64,000 nt of DNA, taken from Macrophomina tecta. Lineage: Eukaryota; Ascomycota; Dothideomycetes; Botryosphaeriales; Botryosphaeriaceae. The notes under the pieces are model-generated. The model saw only the letters and a program-made list of their open reading frames with translations, ran no database searches and was not told the DNA's origin. The stretch spans positions 2,418,001-2,482,000 of the forward strand of contig JAKSGN010000033.1 of NCBI GenBank assembly GCA_024180945.1, written 5' to 3'. A program made the translations under genes and the position numbers. Below are positions 59,700 through 64,000 of this stretch, in pieces (positions within the stretch are counted from its first letter, which is position 1; each line of letters opens with the position of its first letter).

Positions 59700-62600
59700 A
59701 CGGCTAAGCTAGATCTATTCTACGATAACTGAAAGAAGCTCTAGATCTTTCTCTTATAACTCGACCTATACTTCTTCTTTAACTCTAGAGACTTCCCTAC
59801 TAATAATAAAAAGATAATGTTCGCAGCTATCTACCTCCGCGATATTATAGTATAGTAGTTCGAGCCCTATCTTAGAGACCGAATAGAGAAAGAACTAGAA
59901 GCACGTAAGAAGAATACTAAGAAAGTCTTTAGTAGCTATAAGTACTTTATAACTTAAATTAAGTAAAGCTTCGGAGACCTCGACGAGGTTAATAAGGCCC
60001 GACGAGCCGTTATAAATATCTATTAGAAGACCTTAGTAGCGGACTATACTATAGAATTCTAAAAGGCCGTAGTATATCTAGACAACTAGTCCAACCGCGC
60101 TCTTATAGACTACTACTACCGAGGACTTAAGAAAAGAGTCAAAGACTAACTTATAATATAAAACGATTCTAAGACCCTAGACGAGCTTATTAAGCTAGCT
60201 ATTAAATGCGATAACCGCCTCTTTGAGCGCTAATCTAAGAAGTATAAGGTAAACTATAGAGCTAATACTTCGCGCCTAGCGCACCCTAGACATACTTAGG
60301 AAGGAGGAGATGCTATAGAGCTAGATAATATTAACCACCGAAACGACCTACCTAAAAGAGATAACTACTATAGGGGAAAGAATAACGGCTATAAGGAAAA
60401 ACGACGTAAAGAATAGACCCTAGAGTAAAAATAAAGGTTTAAAAAAGGACTATATATCTACTATAGTAAGACTTAGAAAAAGATACACTACTACCTTAGA
60501 AAAGATAAATAAGTCTCGGCCACGACGTAAGAACCGGAAAACCGAGAAGTCTCTACGGTTACTAAGTAAGAAAACCCCTTCGCTAAATTTAATAAGCAAT
60601 ACGAAGAAAGCTAGAGCCCTAAGTATTAGAGGCTTAGCTAGATAGCCTACTATAATAATAACTATACTACTTACTAGAGCGATAAAGACGCCATAGGCTA
60701 ATATCCTAAGGAGCTACAACACGTTAATACGACCCTAAAAAGAAAGGAAGAGCTTATTAAAGCCTTTTCTAATAACGAGGACCTAGTCGACAGCGACACG
60801 AGGAAACTATATAATAGCACCCTAGAGTTAAGCACGACTAATAATAAGTAATAGCAGGACGAAGCTATACTTATAAGAATAACTAAATATCTAACCCGAT
60901 ATGGAGAGATACGCCGCGTTATCGATAGCCTAGAGCCTACGGTTACCTGGATTCTAGGCCCTATAATTAACCTCGGGATGCAGTAATACAAGGTATAGTA
61001 AGAAAAGATATACGCGCGCGTATAGTAAAACGACACCTAGAATTCCTAGAAAGAATTACTACTCGAGACGGCTGATAAACTCGTATCTTAACTAGAGGAC
61101 GAGGTATAGGGGGCATAATAATAGTAAGACCTATAATATCTTTGTAATATAGCCTATACCCTCTATTAGTACGGTATAGTAACTAGGGATAGGGGCACCT
61201 TATAATAGATACTCTACGAAAAATACGATATGCCTACCTTCTAGTATTAGGTTTAAAACGGGTAGATCTACTAGAGACGACTAATTAAACGCGGTAGATG
61301 GACGTAATAGAAAGATACCCTAATCCTAGTTAACGAATAGGACGAGTATATTCATTATAAAATAACGGGACGACCTATAATAAAAAACTAGACGGCTCCC
61401 CTAGATAGGGATCCTAGGAGGGGCCGTTAGACAGGTCCCTTAACTAGGTTATATATATAGCGAACGGAATTATACCTACCGGATTAGATCTATATCGACT
61501 CTTATATATTCTAGTTACGTTCTACGGGAAAAAGGCGATGGCTATGATTAATAGCGGCGTATAAGGCGTATTCGTTAATTCTAAGTTTATCATTAAGAAC
61601 TAACTACCCTAGTAAGCTAAGAATTACTCTTATCGGCTAAGCACGATAGACGGCTTCTTAGCGGAATACGAAAATAGCTAGATACGAATCGAGATAGGGG
61701 AAGTACTCTTTACCGTTAGTAACCACCGAGAACGAATTAACCTCGACGTAATAATAATTCCCGGACACGATATTATCTTAGGAATATTATAGCTAAAGAC
61801 TTACGAGCTATATATTAGTTAGAGAATAGAGACTATTACGTTTCCTAACGAATACTATAGACGCTATCTCATAACGATAAGAAGAAGCTAATAAAGCTAG
61901 AAGAAAGCGCTAGAGCCTAAAAGCTAGAGCGGAACCTTCGAGCTAAGATAGCGGGATAATAACGTATTTATAGATATTAAGACTATTAGCTACTAAGCAC
62001 TAAAACTTATAACAAGATGAGGAGAAAAGGCCTATACGATTTACGCGAAATCTAGTAAGGATACTAAGTAAAAGACTCTTACTCGTACGATACGGGGCCT
62101 TACGAATAAGGATAAGAATAGCCTAAAGTTAGTTAAAGAAGACTACTCCTAGAGGCTTAATAGATAGTACGGCTGCTCGAATAAAGTAAATACTAGCCCC
62201 CTCGGGTATAAGAGCTATAATGATAAAGGTATTTTAGTAGCTAAGGTTAGTATAGACCTTAGCGAAATTATAAGGCCTACTACGAATAAGCTAGTACCTA
62301 TATCGGAATTAGAGATAGTCCTATAGAAGTTCTAGAATATATCGAGAATATTCTAAGAGAGAGGTAAAGAATAACTACTAGAGTATTAGCTATAGAATTA
62401 TAAGATACCCCTACTCCCGGAAATATAATTTACTTTTAAGCCTATTTACTCCTTGTCTAAGACAGAGGCTGAAGCATTACAGGAATATATCGATAAAAAC
62501 CTAGAACGAGGATATATACGACCCTTATAGTCACCGGTAGGATATCTTATCCTATTCATTTCTAAGAAAAATAGTAAGCTCCGCCTCTACGTCGACTATA

Positions 62601-63998
62601 GATAGCTAAATAATATTACGGTAAAAAACCGATACCTACTACCTCGTATTAATAAATTATAGGATAAGCTTCGTAACGCTAAGTTTTTTATAAAGCTAGA
62701 TCTTCGAGAAGGCTACTACCTAGTCCGTATTAAGAAGAATAAAGAATAGAAGATAGCATTCTAAACGCGATTTAGATATTATGAGTATACGGTAATATCC
62801 TTTAGGCTTACTAACGCACCGGCTACCTTCTAGAGCTTAGTTAACGATACCCTACATCCGTATTTAGATATATTCGCCTTGGCTTACCTAGATAATATCC
62901 TAATATACTCGAAAACGCTCGAGGAATATACCGAGCACGTAAGAAAAGTCCTAAAGGCCTTAAATAAACGAAATCTCTAAGTAGCCCTAGAAAAAAGCGA
63001 GTGGTGTATATAAAGAATAGAATACCTAGGGTTTATTATTATCCCCGGACATATTGGTATGGACGATAAGAAACTAGACGTAATTAGAGACTAGCTAATA
63101 CCGCGAACCGTTAGAGAAGTATAATTCTTCCTTAGATTTACTAACTTTTATTGGAAGTTTATTATAAACTATACTAAAATAGCGGCACCTCTAACTAATA
63201 CTACTAAGAAGAAATATAGGTTTATATAGAAAGAAAGATAATAATGAGCGTTCGACTTACTAAAGCGGATGTTTATAGAAGTACTAGTTCTAGGGCTCTA
63301 TAACCTAGATCTGCCGATTACGGTAGAGACCGACGCTTTAGACTACGCTATAGAAGCCGTACTTAGTTAGCTAGATAAGGGAGGCCGACTATACCCTATC
63401 GTCTACTACTTAAGAAAAATAACTCCTGCTAAGAAGAACTACGACGTTTATAATAAAGAACTCTTAGCTATAGTTACGGCTTTTAAAGAATAGAGATACT
63501 ACCTCGAAGGCGCTAAGTACTAGGTTATAGTCTACTACGACTATAAGAACCTCTCGCACTTTACTACCACTAAGGAATTAAACTAATAATAGGTTTAGTA
63601 GGCTAAAGAACTAGCGTTCTATAATATAAAGATTACCTATAGAAAGGGATCTAAGAATGCTCGCATAGACGCGCTAAGTAGATAAGCCGACTATATCGAA
63701 GAAAAGCTAGGTCTATAACCTATAATACTCGATACGTAGGAGGACAGGTCTTTTATACCCGCTAGCCATAGCCGCTAGATTATAGCTATTTATAGCCTAG
63801 GATAAACGTGGCTTAAGAAAGGACTAGATAACTCGCTTACCCCGGTTAGGCTATTCGCCCTAGCGATACGCCTCGAAGGCAACGAATGGGAGTAAAAGTT
63901 CCAAGAAGCCTACGTAGATAATATAACGGCCTAAGAAATCGGAGAGCTTAAAGACGACCCCCGAGTAACTAGAAATGTAGATAGTATAATTTTATTTT
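59700..63998 (+). pseudogene. Gypsy-1 copy C gag-pol, RIP-broken
   Basis: Coding remains of the gypsy polyprotein (structural gag, aspartic protease, reverse transcriptase, RNase H). Gag shows K-K-L at 59728 with leucine-rich capsid sequence. The reverse transcriptase fingers read P-Y-S-L-S-K-T-E near 62450. RNase H ends near 63680 (K-N-L-S-H-F-T-T-T near 63550). Two catalytic acids are changed to Asn (protease at 61550, reverse transcriptase at 62894), both through a TpG to TpA step. Many TAG/TAA stops. The true start and the gag/pol boundary cannot be fixed. Confidence 0.8.
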
Positions 63999-64000
63999 TA

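Larger units (their letters stand above)
58567..64000 (+). mobile_element. Gypsy-1 copy C, 5' LTR through RNase H (runs off the window)
   Basis: LTR at 58567-59348, then gag and pol on the plus strand in order: gag about 59.7-60.5 kb (L-D-L-Y-F-F-F-N, A-I-Y-L-R), protease near 61541 (A-M-I-N-S-G, with the usual D-S-G Asp as Asn), reverse transcriptase near 62590 (L-Y-V-D-Y-R, then L-N-N-I-T-V-K-N-R-Y) with Y-L-D-N-I-L-I-Y at 62885, and RNase H near 63320 (V-E-T-D-A-L-D-Y-A-I). Integrase would follow beyond 64000. Stops are TAG/TAA at Gln/Trp positions; CpA and TpG are strongly depleted while CpG is common. This is the best-preserved coding copy of the family here. Confidence 0.92.

Noticed and set aside
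60698..61036. 112-codon minus-strand frame
   Set aside because: It lies antisense to Gypsy-1 copy C pol and is rich in Tyr/Ile/Ser from AT-rich sequence; no family signal.

Overview
The window looks like an AT-rich, repeat-dominated part of a filamentous ascomycete (Pezizomycotina) chromosome. Three things point there: short introns with fungal splice and branch signals, Fot1/pogo, Ty3/gypsy and Ty1/copia elements, and a mutation pattern typical of repeat-induced point mutation (RIP). In the repeats CpA and TpG are strongly depleted while CpG often survives, and reading frames are broken almost only by TAG/TAA (some TGA) where Gln or Trp is expected. Species cannot be named from the sequence.

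Layout. 1-11358: RIP-mutated Gypsy-1 copy A (minus strand), split by a younger, complete Copia-1 (2844-9095; TSD TTAAC). 11359-11717: unclassified repeat, called RepX here. 11718-17569: Copia-2 (minus strand) with two 252-bp LTRs. 17570-20114: 3' part and LTR of Gypsy-1 copy D. 20115-20925: AT-rich, unclassified. About 20930-25610: first gene island, with a broken acyl-CoA thioesterase-like gene and a three-exon cutinase. 25690-31376: remnants of a second gypsy family, interrupted by an almost unmutated solo LTR of Gypsy-1 (28053-28795; TSD TATAC). 31379-33231: Fot1/pogo copy 1 with five stops. 33234-34690: AT-rich. About 34690-42590: second gene island, with a membrane-anchored fucolectin-like gene, a GH79 glycosidase and, divergent from it, a sulfatase. 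44604-46458: Fot1/pogo copy 2 with an intact 550-aa transposase. 48015-57822: RepX, split by full-length Gypsy-1 copy B (48464-56667; TSD CTATA) and followed by a 532-bp tandem duplication. 58567-64000: Gypsy-1 copy C (plus strand), running off the right end.

How the genes may work together. Cutinase, GH79 glycosidase and sulfatase are all predicted secreted hydrolases, and the lectin-like protein is predicted to display a glycan-binding domain outside the membrane. The GH79-sulfatase pair shares one 715-bp intergenic promoter, which would suit joint attack on sulfated, uronic-acid-containing glycans (inference). RIP has probably leaked into gene islands: the lectin has two RIP-type stops near its 3' end, and the thioesterase gene is degraded at its 5' end.

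Less expected signals are a probable antisense reading frame between integrase and 3' LTR in Gypsy-1, a recurrent RIP-type change of the second catalytic Asp of reverse transcriptase in four copies, and an intact transposase beside its RIP-killed sister.
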